Shown in pieces: positions 29,494-40,600 of a DNA stretch of 64,000 nucleotides (position 1 is its first letter; every line of letters begins with the position of its first letter). Source of the DNA: Candidatus Poribacteria bacterium (GTDB lineage: Bacteria; Poribacteria; WGA-4E; WGA-3G). The position numbers and the translations under genes are program-made. Under the pieces are notes generated by a model. It did not search any database. It was not told the origin of the DNA and worked only from the letters and a program-made list of their open reading frames with translations. Location: assembly GCA_022821965.1 (NCBI GenBank), contig JAJECN010000057.1, positions 62,001 to 126,000 on the forward strand, read 5' to 3'.

Positions 29494-30456
29494 ATGCAAT
29501 CTACACTCTATGCAGGAACTATTGGACAAAGCGTCTGGCGCAGTACCGACAATGGAGACACGTGGAATAGGGCGAGCAATGGACTCTTTCCAGAAGCCGA
29601 TGTTCGCGCGATAGCTGTGAGTCCAAGCAATTCGGATACCGTCTATGCAGGGACTGAGAAAGGTATTTTCCGCACAAATGATGCTGCTGATTCATGGCAC
29701 CGCCTCTCAAGTCCTATGGACGAAATGGAAGTTTGGGCGATCGCTATTGACCCGCGATCATCAGACACGGTCTACGCAGGGACGTGTCCCTCGGCGTTTT
29801 TCAAATCTACTGATGGCGGCGATAACTGGAAGCAGCTCAACGCTGATCTGGCACAGGAATGTGAGGGGGTCCCGATTATTCCGCGTGTCACAACTTTTAT
29901 TGTGGATCCCGAAGATTCACAAACGCTCTACGCCGGAATTGAAATCGATGGAATGCGCCTTAGTACAGACGGTGGTGAAACATGGGTAGAACGCAGTGAA
30001 GGACTCAGCAGTCTGGATATTCACGGACTCTGTGTGGTGCCAGATTCGCCCAAAACCATTATTGCTGCAACAAATAACGATGTCTGTGTAACTACAGATA
30101 TGGGGCAGCAATGGACACCACTGAATGTTAAAGCACATTACCCATGGCCCTACTGCCGTGCTGCATTCTTTCTCAATGGCGATGCGGGTCGTGTCTTTAT
30201 CGGTGCTGGAAACGGTCCTCCGGGCGACCAAGGCGGTATTTTCTCAACGACCGATGCTGGTAAGACGTGGAGTCGAGCTGACATCGGTAGAACAGCGAAC
30301 AGCACAATCTGGACCTTTGCCCATAATCCAAAGCTTAACAACCTTCTCATTGCTTGTAGCGTAAGCGGACAGCTTTACCGCAGTACAGATACCGGCGATT
30401 CGTGGACGAAACTCACACACGAATTTGGGGAAGTTCGGTCATTGGCTGTCGGATAA
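29494..30456 (+). CDS. BNR/Asp-box repeat beta-propeller protein
   Basis: A 320-aa protein made of Asp-box repeats: 'SVWRSTDNGDTWNRAS', 'FKSTDGGDNWKQL', 'RLSTDGGETWVERS', 'IFSTTDAGKTWSRAD' and 'LYRSTDTGDSWTKL', alternating with 'DTVYAGT' strands. This forms a propeller as in sialidases and Vps10/sortilin-type proteins, but no sialidase catalytic residues are evident. No signal peptide; the start at 29494 has AAAGGGGAAAAAG just upstream. Function unknown; such proteins often bind carbohydrate or protein. Confidence 0.8.
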   Translation: MQSTLYAGTIGQSVWRSTDNGDTWNRASNGLFPEADVRAIAVSPSNSDTVYAGTEKGIFRTNDAADSWHRLSSPMDEMEVWAIAIDPRSSDTVYAGTCPSAFFKSTDGGDNWKQLNADLAQECEGVPIIPRVTTFIVDPEDSQTLYAGIEIDGMRLSTDGGETWVERSEGLSSLDIHGLCVVPDSPKTIIAATNNDVCVTTDMGQQWTPLNVKAHYPWPYCRAAFFLNGDAGRVFIGAGNGPPGDQGGIFSTTDAGKTWSRADIGRTANSTIWTFAHNPKLNNLLIACSVSGQLYRSTDTGDSWTKLTHEFGEVRSLAVG

Positions 30457-30460
30457 ATGC

Positions 30461-30490
30461 TTGACTAATTTCTGCAATTTATGGTATGTT
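30461..30490 (+). promoter_or_regulatory. Possible promoter upstream of lipoprotein gene
   Basis: TTGACT (30461-30466), 18-bp spacer, TATGTT (30485-30490). The gap 30457-30841 otherwise holds a hairpin repeat (30596-30616), a TCAGTTATCAG-type repeat (30715-30790) and the ribosome site of the next gene; no small gene is seen. Confidence 0.4.
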
Positions 30491-30595
30491 GTTAACAAAA
30501 TGTGGGGCGAAGACAAATTGTGCTTTAATAGCCAATTTGGTTTCCGATGGTTCTGTGAGGGCGCGATTAAGTAATAGTGCTCTACAATGAGACAG

Positions 30596-30616
30596 GTTTG
30601 CAGACCTGATCGAAAG
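30596..30616. repeat. Short hairpin repeat
   Basis: CAGGTTTGCAGACCTG: stem CAGGT / ACCTG, preceded nearby by CTACAATGAGA. It is probably a member of the hairpin family with CTACAA flanks. Confidence 0.45.
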
Positions 30617-30714
30617 GAAACCTAAATTCTTTTGAGCCCAAGATATTGAATACGCGGACGAGATTTTTAAGTGGGCGCGATCGCATGAGGAATCTCGCGA
30701 AATGAATAGTTATG

Positions 30715-30790
30715 CGTTACGAGTTATTAGTTTTCAGCTAAGATTTATGGCATCAGAGTCCTTTTTAACTCGCAACTGGTAACTGGTAAG
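30715..30790. repeat. TCAGTTATCAG-type palindromic repeat (copy D, diverged)
   Basis: TTACGAGTTATTAGTTTTCAG on the left and TTAACTCGCAACTGGTAACTG on the right form an imperfect inverted repeat. Confidence 0.45.
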
Positions 30791-30841
30791 CAGAAAGTTT
30801 AGTTTTCAAGTTACGCCCAAAATTATAGGAGGCACACTTCA

Positions 30842-31627
30842 GTGATACGTTTCTTTAGAACACTATTTATACCGCTTCTCTGCCTTGTAATGGTAGGCTG
30901 TATTGGTGGTGATGGTGAAGTTGACATTGACACGCCACCCCCGATTAGTGACGCAAAGCGCGTTACAATCGTTCCATTCTTCGCTAAAGATGCGGGGGCA
31001 GAAGAAGATGTAATCAAGTTAGGTGGGCGAATCAGCGTGAACCTCGCAACCCGCCTGGAGCTTGTATTCAAGGAAGCCGAGTGGATCTATGACATCTCAC
31101 ATAAGGTTAAACCCGTTGACGATAAACTTACAGAGTTGGGAATAACGCCGGAACAGGTTTACGCAGATCCAGCTTTGGCAGCAAAACTCGGGCAGGCACT
31201 CGAAGCAGATATGGTTATCATCGGGATGGTTGATAATCCAAAGTTGACCCGGCAGGACTATGACCAACATCTTATGAAACAGGGTAGGCAAGGCGGTATT
31301 TCTGGTACATCTACCTATATTCGTACTCGCCTAACTGCTATTGGTCGTGCTCGAGTCAAAGTCGTTGATGCCGGCTCTGGGGATATTCTTTTTAACAACC
31401 GTATCCGGTCGTATCTCAAGTATTGGTATGCCTACCAAACCCAGCAGAGCGAACAGATAATTTTTAAAAGCGATACAGATAGACTCGCCGATTTAGGGAA
31501 ATATCTCTCGCTCAGGATCGCCTATAGCCTCTACCCAACCGGTTTGAGGTTGGAAACGGAAGAGCAAATTTTGCTTAAGCCGGATATCGTGTTAAAAGGG
31601 ACAGGCGGTGTTGTTGAATTTAATTAG
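30842..31627 (+). CDS. Lipoprotein, CsgG/LpoB-like
   Basis: A 261-aa predicted lipoprotein: signal peptide with lipobox 'LVMVGC', lipidated Cys near residue 20. The mature part starts with a strand 'RVTIVPFFAKDAG', contains 'GQALEADMVIIGMVDN' and later 'RARVKVVDAGSGDILFNNRI', a pattern seen in CsgG, LpoB and GNA1162-type envelope lipoproteins. The GTG start at 30842 is supported by AGGAGG (30827-30832, spacing 9). Specific function unknown. It ends just before a strong hairpin shared with the convergent gene. Confidence 0.65.
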   Translation: MIRFFRTLFIPLLCLVMVGCIGGDGEVDIDTPPPISDAKRVTIVPFFAKDAGAEEDVIKLGGRISVNLATRLELVFKEAEWIYDISHKVKPVDDKLTELGITPEQVYADPALAAKLGQALEADMVIIGMVDNPKLTRQDYDQHLMKQGRQGGISGTSTYIRTRLTAIGRARVKVVDAGSGDILFNNRIRSYLKYWYAYQTQQSEQIIFKSDTDRLADLGKYLSLRIAYSLYPTGLRLETEEQILLKPDIVLKGTGGVVEFN

Positions 31628-31654
31628 GGCGTATAGGCAAGGTTCGTAACCTAC

Positions 31655-31683
31655 AATAGGCGCGGTTTCTAACCGCGCCTATT
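31655..31683. terminator. Bidirectional hairpin terminator
   Basis: Perfect 13-bp stem AATAGGCGCGGTT / AACCGCGCCTATT with loop TCT, between the convergent lipoprotein gene (ends 31627) and the minus-strand gene (ends 31684). There is no long T tract. An adjacent AAGGTTCGTAACCTACAA stretch (31638-31655) belongs to the CTACAA hairpin family, so the structure may be a repeat used as terminator. Confidence 0.65.
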
Positions 31684-32157
31684 CTATGAAGGCGAGAAAT
31701 TCACGAAGAAATTCTCAAGTTGCTGGGTGTACATTTCACCATATTTCAAAAGCTCGCGCGAGGCATCGTACAGTTCTGACGGAGCGAGTTCTTGATAAGG
31801 ATTCGTGATTTTTTCATAGTAGTCTAAAGCCCTCATGAAAAAATCTAATGTTTCCCGATCAATCGCGCTATTTTGATGTAAAGCACGGAAGCTGTGGTGC
31901 TTTTGCTGTGGTGGTGTCTGCCCACTAAATTCGATGATAACGTTGTTGATATCCACAGCGCGTTGAATAATCATGAGGAAGCAGCTTTTCACATAAGAAT
32001 GTGTAATCCTATCCCCCTCAACGTATTCTTCTTGGTTCGCCGGTAGTCCGTGCCTCAATTGATCAAAACACTCATTTATTGATTCCAATTTCGCCTTCAC
32101 TGGATTGAACCGCCGATTCATAGACCTCTTCGGGCTTCTGGTATTTCTTTTTCCCAT
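31684..32157 (-). CDS. Small helical protein, possibly HepT-like
   Basis: A 157-aa mostly alpha-helical protein with a basic N-terminus ('MGKRNTRSPKRSMNRR'). The helices 'MIIQRAVDINNVIIEFSGQ' and 'SFRALHQNSAIDRETLDFFM' followed by 'RALDYYEKITNPYQELAPSE' resemble DUF86/HepT proteins, but the catalytic RX4HXY motif is not conserved. No MntA-like nucleotidyltransferase partner lies next to it. The start is supported by AGAGGAAG upstream. It could equally be another HEPN-like or unrelated helical bundle. Confidence 0.5.
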   Translation of the reverse strand: MGKRNTRSPKRSMNRRFNPVKAKLESINECFDQLRHGLPANQEEYVEGDRITHSYVKSCFLMIIQRAVDINNVIIEFSGQTPPQQKHHSFRALHQNSAIDRETLDFFMRALDYYEKITNPYQELAPSELYDASRELLKYGEMYTQQLENFFVNFSPS

Positions 32158-32252
32158 TATGTCTTCCTCTTTCTCGTTAATTTTTGTTTTTTTAAGTGTT
32201 CTATTTTTTTAGACGTTGATACAACTAAAAAGTTGTAGTCTTCTTCTTTAGA

Positions 32253-32335
32253 ACTTACGCAAATTGACCAGAGAAATTGTATTTAACCACCTAAATCCCC
32301 CTTATCAGGGGGACCTTGGGAGGAAATGCGTAAGT
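32253..32335. mobile_element. MITE-like element with ACTTACGCA terminal repeats (copy 1)
   Basis: An 83-bp element bounded by ACTTACGCA (32253-32261) and TGCGTAAGT (32327-32335), with an internal CCCCCTTATCAGGGGG hairpin. A larger copy is at 51885-52064. No transposase. The right end overlaps an upstream potential start codon of the next gene. Confidence 0.8.
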
Positions 32336-32367
32336 CTTATTATAAGTTAGTATGCAAGAGATCTCAA

Positions 32368-33360
32368 ATGCGAAAGAGAATATTAGTTGTTGTTATCTTT
32401 GCTTTTGTTTGCTGTCTCGCGCTTTTGTTCCATTGGCGAGCGACGAAACGTCCTGCCTTGATACAGACACCACGCATCTATGAACCCTCCGCCGCGCTCT
32501 CACCGCAAGACACGCTCATGTTGCTTGAACACTTCAACGCAGCGGTTACTGAGCGCGAGGCGGAACTCGAAAGTGGAGTTATTGAGTTTTCCCTTACGAT
32601 CAGTAAAATAAAAACTCCATTTTCCAAAAAATCTGTTTATGAAGAGAGATTAAAATGGCACGTCACCTATCGATTTTCCGGTCAACAACGGTTTTATCAG
32701 ATTCAGGAACGCGTGAAGGTCAAACCGGGGTGGTTTCGACGCGCGAAATGGAAGGAATCGAAGCGTTACAATTTTCAAGCGGATGACAGCGGCAAGAAAG
32801 GGTATGTTAACCGAGGAGATGGATGGCAGTGGACCTCCCACCACCCAATCACATTGAACAGTTACGGTAGTCCACTCCGCTGGAAATGGAACACGAATCT
32901 GACTCGAATGACACAAATGTTAGGGCCCATCGTTGACGCACAGAAGGACATCATTGAGGAGGAACCGGTTGACTATTTTAAATTTGAGGATTGGCGCGCT
33001 GATAGGATTGAAACAACTGAACTCTGGTCCAACCCACGAAAGGATTACCGCACGACAAAAGTTGTACAGCAGACAAGATACATTAACAAGGAATTGACGA
33101 ATAAAACCTTAATTTCTTCTGGGGAGCCGGTAACTGAAGGGTGGCTCTCTCCTCACATAAGTCAATTACGTTATACATGCCAATTGGCACAGTTTGAACC
33201 CGGTATTTGGTACCCCCAAACATCAACTGAGGTACGGGAGGTGGTTGATGCCAAAAACTCACATTTTCTCATGGGGGAAAAGTTAACGTTGCAGGTGCAG
33301 AGTGCCGCCTTTAACATTCCCATCGCCGTAAAGGATTTGCTTTTACAACCTGATCGGTAA
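32368..33360 (+). CDS. Membrane-anchored protein of unknown function
   Basis: A 330-aa protein with an N-terminal membrane anchor or signal (MRKRILVVVIFAFVCCLALL) followed by 'HWRATKRP'. The remainder is soluble, beta-rich and Trp/Arg-rich ('VKPGWFRRAKWKESKRYNF', 'PLRWKWNTNLTRMTQML'). No family is recognised. ATG at 32368 is chosen because the earlier in-frame ATG at 32326 lies inside the MITE terminal repeat. Likely periplasmic-facing. Confidence 0.65.
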   Translation: MRKRILVVVIFAFVCCLALLFHWRATKRPALIQTPRIYEPSAALSPQDTLMLLEHFNAAVTEREAELESGVIEFSLTISKIKTPFSKKSVYEERLKWHVTYRFSGQQRFYQIQERVKVKPGWFRRAKWKESKRYNFQADDSGKKGYVNRGDGWQWTSHHPITLNSYGSPLRWKWNTNLTRMTQMLGPIVDAQKDIIEEEPVDYFKFEDWRADRIETTELWSNPRKDYRTTKVVQQTRYINKELTNKTLISSGEPVTEGWLSPHISQLRYTCQLAQFEPGIWYPQTSTEVREVVDAKNSHFLMGEKLTLQVQSAAFNIPIAVKDLLLQPDR

Positions 33361-33516
33361 TTGGACTGGAGCAGCAAGAAAGGACCTCACAATCAGAAAA
33401 CCGTTTCTATGGGGAGCGGAGATGGTGAGTCCTTTAAGTAGCATATTTTGATTCTATTTTTGAAGGAAGTTAAAAAGATTTACAACAAACAACAGTAAGA
33501 AAGCGGGGTAGAAACA

Positions 33517-34494
33517 GTGAAAGCTATTGTTAGAACAGGAGATGGCGGACCGGAAGTCTTGCAATTGGGCGACGCACCATCGCCAGAGCCAACAGAAACC
33601 CAAGTCTTGGTGGATGTTCATGCCACCGCTTTAAATCGAGCCGACATGATTCAACGACGAGGCGGATATCCGCCACCACCGGGAGAATCTGAGATACTCG
33701 GTTTAGAAATCGCTGGCACCGTTGCACGGATGGGCAGTACGGTGGAAGGGATGGCTGAAGGCGACCGGGTCTTCGGACTCGTCGGCGGTGGTTATGCCGA
33801 GCAAGCCGTCATTGATTATCGCATGGCGATGCCGATTCCTGACGAATGGACTTTTGAACAAGCCGCCGCGGTGCCTGAAGTATTCTTTACTGCCAACGAA
33901 AATATCTTTACCTTAGGCAAATTGTCGGCTGGTGAAACGATTCTGATCCATGCAGGTGGTAGTGGTGTTGGCAGTGCCGGGGTCCAAATCTCGCATCATG
34001 CCGGGGCGACCGTCTTTGTCACTGCGGGAACATCCGAGAAAATAGATAACTGCAAGTCACTCGGTGCAGTAGAAGGTATCAACTACAAAGAAAAGGACTT
34101 CGTTGCTGAAATCGGACGTTTGACGGATGAACGAGGCGTAGATGTCGTTTTGGACTTTATCGGAGCACCTTACTTTGAGCGGAACCTTTCTATACTTAAA
34201 ACAAAGGGTAGACTCTTGCAGGTTGGATTGATCGGTGGTGCGACCACAGAAATTAACCTTGGCACAGTGATGCGCAATCGGCTTCAAATTATAGGTTCTG
34301 TTATGCGTCCACAATCTATTGATGAAAAGATCGCTATCACACAGCGTTTTATGGAGCGGTGGTTACCTGAGTTAAAACGCGGCACGCTCCAACCAGTTAT
34401 TGACACTGTCTTCCCGTTGGCACAAGCGCAGCAAGCGCATGAATATATGGAAGCGAATCGCAACTTTGGTAAAATTTTGTTGAAGGTGAGATAG
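33517..34494 (+). CDS. NAD(P)H:quinone oxidoreductase (zinc-independent MDR family)
   Basis: A 325-aa medium-chain dehydrogenase of the quinone oxidoreductase (PIG3/TP53I3-like) group. The N-terminus 'MKAIVRTGDGGPEVLQL' and 'ATALNRADMIQRRGGYPPPP' are typical; the nucleotide-binding motif is 'IHAGGSGVGSAGVQISHHAG'. No zinc-binding cysteines are present. It should reduce quinones or enones with NADPH. GTG start. It stands alone before the porU-like gene, with a palindromic repeat between them. Confidence 0.9.
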   Translation: MKAIVRTGDGGPEVLQLGDAPSPEPTETQVLVDVHATALNRADMIQRRGGYPPPPGESEILGLEIAGTVARMGSTVEGMAEGDRVFGLVGGGYAEQAVIDYRMAMPIPDEWTFEQAAAVPEVFFTANENIFTLGKLSAGETILIHAGGSGVGSAGVQISHHAGATVFVTAGTSEKIDNCKSLGAVEGINYKEKDFVAEIGRLTDERGVDVVLDFIGAPYFERNLSILKTKGRLLQVGLIGGATTEINLGTVMRNRLQIIGSVMRPQSIDEKIAITQRFMERWLPELKRGTLQPVIDTVFPLAQAQQAHEYMEANRNFGKILLKVR

Positions 34495-34551
34495 AAAAAA
34501 TGAAGGATCTGCACCTTACAAAACACTTATAACACAAGGTTTTGTAGAGGA

Positions 34552-34625
34552 ACGGTTATCAATTTTCAGTTTCATTTAATTAATTGTTGATAAAAGTGGA
34601 ACATCTCGAAAACTGACAATAGACT
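34552..34625. repeat. TCAGTTATCAG-type palindromic repeat (copy E)
   Basis: GGTTATCAATTTTCAGTTTC on the left and CGAAAACTGACAATAG on the right form an imperfect inverted repeat. Confidence 0.5.
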
Positions 34626-34673
34626 CTTAACAAGGCAATTATTCTTAAAACGGACAGGAGCAAACATAAACCG

Positions 34674-37600
34674 GTGCGTATCCGATTCAGGCTTGGTATT
34701 ATACTAAGCGTCCAAATTCTCATCTTTTTAGTATGTATAAGCAGTGCGTCCGCTGAGATTACCCAAGTTACATCAACCGATGGAATCACACTTCAGTTCA
34801 CCCTACCGGAACTGGTTACCTCCGATGTGGTTCGAGACAATGTACGTTATCAAGAAGTGCGTTACGCCGACAGTCGCTTCACGAATGAACCGGGGAATCC
34901 CAAAGTTCCGGTCACACGCGTCATGCTGGGTATACCTGCAACGGCTACAATTGAAGCCGTTGATGTTTCTACTGCACCTATGGAGACACGCAGCAATGTC
35001 CGTCTCGTCCCTGTCTCGATTTTCGATGTCCGTGAACGTGATTCGCTGCACTCAGCATCGCAGCGTTGGATGGAAAATGGAAGCGCGTATCGGTCGAAAG
35101 CGAACACCTCTTTTGGGGCGAATTCTCCGTATCCCGGACACCCTTTTGCCCGAATTGTCCGAAAGGGCTATATACGCAGTCAACACGTCATCGCTTTGAC
35201 ATTGTACCCTGTCCAATATATCCCAAGTGCCCGCCGTTTGCAGGTCTATTCACGCCTCACTGTGAACATCCGTTTTTCTTACGGTAGTCAGCAGTCAGCA
35301 GTTAGCAGTCGGTCAAGCGCTGTGAGTGGTAGTGAGCTGATAGCCGATAACCGACAGTTTCCGATAGCCGAATCTGAAGCATTTGAGCGCGCGTTTTCAC
35401 ATCAACTCCTTAATGCCGAACAAGCCGCTCGTTTCCGCGCAGGGCGACCACGAATACCTGCAGCACCGACACTCATTCTCAACGGCGGGAGTGAAACACG
35501 CTATAAGATATCTGTCGAGGAGACGGGTGTCTACGCCGTAACGGCGGCATCGCTACAACACGACTGGGGTATAGAACTCATCGGGACTGACCCCGCGAGG
35601 CTTCGACTCACACAGGGAAACAGAGATATTCCTGTTTACATCAGTGGCGCGGCGGATGGCAGTTTTGACCCAACGGATGCTATCTTTTTCCTTGGACATA
35701 AACCCGAAAATCGATATAGTCGTTGGAATGTCTATTGGCTCACAGTTGATAATAGTGGGCGTATTCCGGCTCGGATACCACAAGTTACCGCCAATCCAAC
35801 AGACCAGACGGCAACACAAGTGCCTACCTTCCGCTCTAAGGTGACTTTTGAGGAGGATTACCTGACGAGTAACCTTGAATTTGTCCATACCGAGACCGTT
35901 TCACCCGGCGATAAACACGGTTGGTTTGACGCACTGGACTTCTGGTACTGGGACGGTATCAAAAATGGCGGTGATTCTGCCGAGATGCGTCTTGAGTTTC
36001 CGCTTTATGATGTCGCAAAAAGTTTCGATCCACCACGCATCTCTGTTGACTTGCAGGGTGGGACACCGGTATCACATGAAATTTTGGTTTCTATTAACGG
36101 GGTCCGAATCCAATTCGCCAAATGGGAACAGCAGGACACGTTCACTGTTGAACGCACCTTGCGTACTTGGGATACACTCAAGGACGACAGGAGCGGTGAG
36201 CAGAATGTCCTATCCCTTGCTCGCGTTGATGATAATGTTGACGACGACACCACTCGATATCCGTATCATGTCTATCTCAATCGTTTTTATGTCGAGTATA
36301 CCCGTCTCTTCCGTGCTGTTGCGGATGAATTGTGGTTCATATCGCCGGAACCGGAAGCTGATTCTCGAACCCGGCTCCCCGGTGCGCGTAAGCTTCAGTA
36401 CAAAGTTGAGGCGTTCCGTGATCCGAGCGTACATATCTTTGAGACGGATGGAATACATCTCACAGCCCGGATGCAAGGCGTTCACATAGAGTCGAATACA
36501 ACACATACGGGTTCGTATAACGCGCTTTTTCAGGTGCTTGATACCCGGAGGACGCAATTTATTGCTGTTTCCAATACTGCATTGCGTCAACCTACACACA
36601 TTGACATCGTCGTCCCCACAAACTTAGCGACTGCTACACAGGGTGCTGATTACCTGATTGTGACACATTCCAACTTCCTGCCTGCCGCGCAGAGATTAGC
36701 GGCGTGGCGCGCCACGCCTGGCGGTGGAGGATACCGCACGAAGGTTGTTACAACTGACGATATTTACAATACGTTTGGCGATGGGAGTGTCAGTCCGAAA
36801 GCAATTAAAACGTTTCTAAAGCACGCCTATCAATCTTGGGCACCGCCAGCACTGACTTATGTCGTCCTCTTCGGCGATGGCACCTTCGATTTTCGCGGTG
36901 TGGACGCGGAGATTTATGCTGAGCCACCTGAACTTATTGGATATATTCCAACGCATTATATCCGAACCGACTCTTTTGGTCGTACCGCTGCTGACCACTG
37001 GTACGCGACCGTCTCCGGACACGATGAATTCACCGATTTCTATATTGGTAGACTCAGCGTCGAAAACCTTAACCAAGCCGATGCAATCGTTGATAAGATT
37101 GTGGCTTATGAGCAGTCACCGCCCAATGGAGACTGGCGGAGAAGGATTATCTCTGTCGCTGACGACGAAGTCAGCAACTCTGGCGATTTTATCTTCAAGA
37201 AAAGTCTTGATGAAATCGCGAAAGATCACACCCGCTTAGGCTATGAAACCGTTGAGGTTTTCCTTGAAGATGTTATCGATCAGGTTGAAGCACACCCAGC
37301 GGATTACCCAGATCTCTTGCCACAACGTGTTGCCAAAGATAGGATCATTGAAGCACTTGGAGAGGGTGCTGTGCTCGCGCAATATGCTGGACACGGCGGG
37401 AGAATCGTCTGGGCACACGAAGCAATCTTTGATAATGCGTCTGTTGATCAGGTTGAAGAAACCGCAAAGATTCCTTTCATGTTGGTTCTCAGTTGTTACA
37501 ATGGCTATTTTGATAAACCCGGTGAACCGAGTATGGCAGAAAAGTTACTGCGGAAAGAGCGGGGCGGTATCATCGGTATGTTGAGCGCGACGCGTCTCAC

Positions 37601-40600
37601 CTATGGTCGTGGAAATGATGCTCTCAACCGAATCATTTTTGACATGCTTTTTAAACGCAACATCCGACAACTGGGTCCTTTAAGTTTTGATTCAAAGGTT
37701 GAACTGCTGATGACAGAGGGCACGGGTCAGATTGATGTGATGATGGAATACACCCTTTTTGGTGATCCAGCCTTACAGATTGCTATTGCCAACGGTGAAA
37801 TTCAACCTGCTATTGAAACGAAGACGGTTGCCCCCGGAGACACCCTCCGAATCGCAGCAGGTCATGTTCAAACTGCTACTTACGATGCGGCAACCCGCAC
37901 AAAACGCTTTACTACAAATTCCGCTTTTAACGGCACACTCACCGTTAAAGCCCTGTTCCCTGGCAAAACAGCGATTGCCCAAGGCGTTGCGGGTCCAGTG
38001 AGATATTACACTGGGGACGTGGTTCTGACAAAGACGCTGACTGTGAGTGGCGGTGCCTATCCTGCAGTGACTTTCAATGTCCCACGTAACATTGCGAGCG
38101 GTGATGCTCACGTCGAGTACTATGCACAAAGCGATACAACTGTCGCTGTCGGTGGTGATGGGTTTACCGTCAACATCCCAAAAATTCTCGACATTCAACC
38201 CGAAGTGGTCGGTGAGGGCAAGTTTCGTATCTCTATCCAGATTTCCGATGAAAAAGAGGAACTGGCACAAGTCCTCTTGGATTGGCGTAATCCACAGAGT
38301 CGCGAATGGGAGAAGGTATCTCTCGTCCCCGCAGACCCGCCCTTAGCAAAGGATGGATGGTGGACGGTGCCTGAGCCGTTAAACGCACCTACAGACGGTT
38401 CTGCTGTCCGATATGACTTTGAAGTAACGGATATAGATGGGAATACAGTTGAGACTGGGAGACTCCAGTATTATCCTTATATATACCCTAATCTTTTGGT
38501 TGTAGAGGCTGAGAGGGAGAATAGGATTGGTTACGGCTATAACACCCAAACCGGACAGTGGTATCTCTCGGCGGATGTGCAGGTGGAAGGCGGTGATGGT
38601 GATATACAAACGCCTATTGAAGTCGCCTTTTTTAGTGGTAATCCGGATGTTGACAATGATACGCTTGTTGATGACAATGTCGAGCACCTTGGAACGACCC
38701 GGATTCAACCCAAAGATTGGATACAACGCAACCCGTTAGTGAAGTCCGAAAGTACGTCTACAGGAAAAAGTGTTTATGAACCGGATCCTTTGAATACGCT
38801 ACCGATCGCGACCGCTACTTTAAATCTGAAGAATCAGTTGCGGGCTGGTATATACGACATATTTGTCTATGTCGATGTGACAAATACTGAAACGGATCAA
38901 CCCGGCAAAGTCCTGGAAAATGATGAGGCGGACAATATCGCTTATCGACGGCTTTCTATTGACATGGGCGTGATCGGAGAGAAAACCTCCTCAAGTCAAA
39001 TTGTTAGTTTGGATCGAAACTGCATTGTTACTGCACCTCCTGGAGCACTTCAAGGCACAACAGTATTGGCTATTCGTCCCTTAGATGAACAGGGATTTAT
39101 CAATGTAGGAGCTGGGTTACCCAGTCCCTACGCGAAAACCTCTACCGAAAGACCCCTTGCGGGGATGTCCAAGCACACACCGTTCCCTGGTGTTTCCGTT
39201 CACGGTTACGAACTTGTTCTTGACACACAAACGGAAAGCGATAATGAAGCCATTTCTGAGGTTAAACTAACCTCTCCAGTAGCGATCGACTTGAGTTTCG
39301 ACCTCCGTGCGCTCAGTGCCCAACTCGCGCAAGAATTGCTGGGAGGTGTTGACTCTGAAGTGGTACCCTTGGGAGAAGGAACTGATAGATTGGGTGTTGC
39401 AGACACGATTAACACTGCTGTCGTATCCCATGCCCGTGAGTTAGGCATCTACATATTTAGTCCAACACTCGGAAATTGGACCAGACTTCCGTCTCAACAA
39501 TTGGCAGATGCTACAGGAACGTTACAGCAACGCATGCATGTGACAAATATAAGTGAGAAGAATATTGGACAAAGCGAAATTCGCGAGGTACGCATTCAAC
39601 CTGAAGGTGCAAGAACCGGCAAGTATGTGCTCTTTTTCACGGGTCCACAAACGTATCGGCTTTTCCTTGCTCCTTGGGACGAGGATCCGCAGGCACTTGA
39701 TCCGTTGGAAATTATCGCACCAGTGGAACAACTCGCTAACTTCAGCACAAACTACCAAAACTTTAGGCACGGATTCTCCCTTAACGTGGAACTTGATTTT
39801 GAACTACCCTTCACCTTTGGTGATGTCTTAACGTTCAGAATAACCTCGCTTGTACAACCCGTTACGGAGGTCGAAGCCGACATTGGCACCCCGCAGCAAG
39901 AACTCCGTTGGTACGCATCTGGATTTAGAGATAGGAACCAAGGCACTGGTACCCTCAGTTACATTGAACTACCACCAGACACTACTATGCCTGAAGATCG
40001 GTGGGTTGTCTTCTTCATGAATAGCACTGAGTTTCAGGTTGAGGGTGAAAGAACCGGTGTTTTACGTTCCCAAGCCGATGGAAATCCATTCCGCGGAACA
40101 GTTGGAGAGTTGTTCTCATATCAACCTTACGGTTTACGTTTTCAAATCACACAAGGTGATCGTTCGTTTGCCCCCGGCGACAGATTTCGATTTGAAACTC
40201 GACCTGTTGCCACTATTCGGGCAACGACGGATCGATTGGGACCGATTACCCTATTGCATACTGACGATACCGTCCCACCGGATATGCAGTTGACTATCGG
40301 TAACCAGCAACATTTCATTCCTGGAGATGCCACAGATGCGGAACCCCTCATCGGAGCAACATTAACCGACCCAAGTGGACTTGATTACCTCACCCGACCG
40401 CTGCTGTTGGAAATTGGGAGCGCGTTCGGGGAGTATGAACGTATTGACCCAGAAGCGTATCAGGTGACACATCACCCCGGCTCGAATCAACTTGTGTTGA
40501 CCTATCCATCCCCAGAACTTGAACCGCGGGAGTATGAGGTTCGACTCACCGCGAGTGATGTCCATGGAAATACCGATACAAAACGGATCACATTTCGGGT

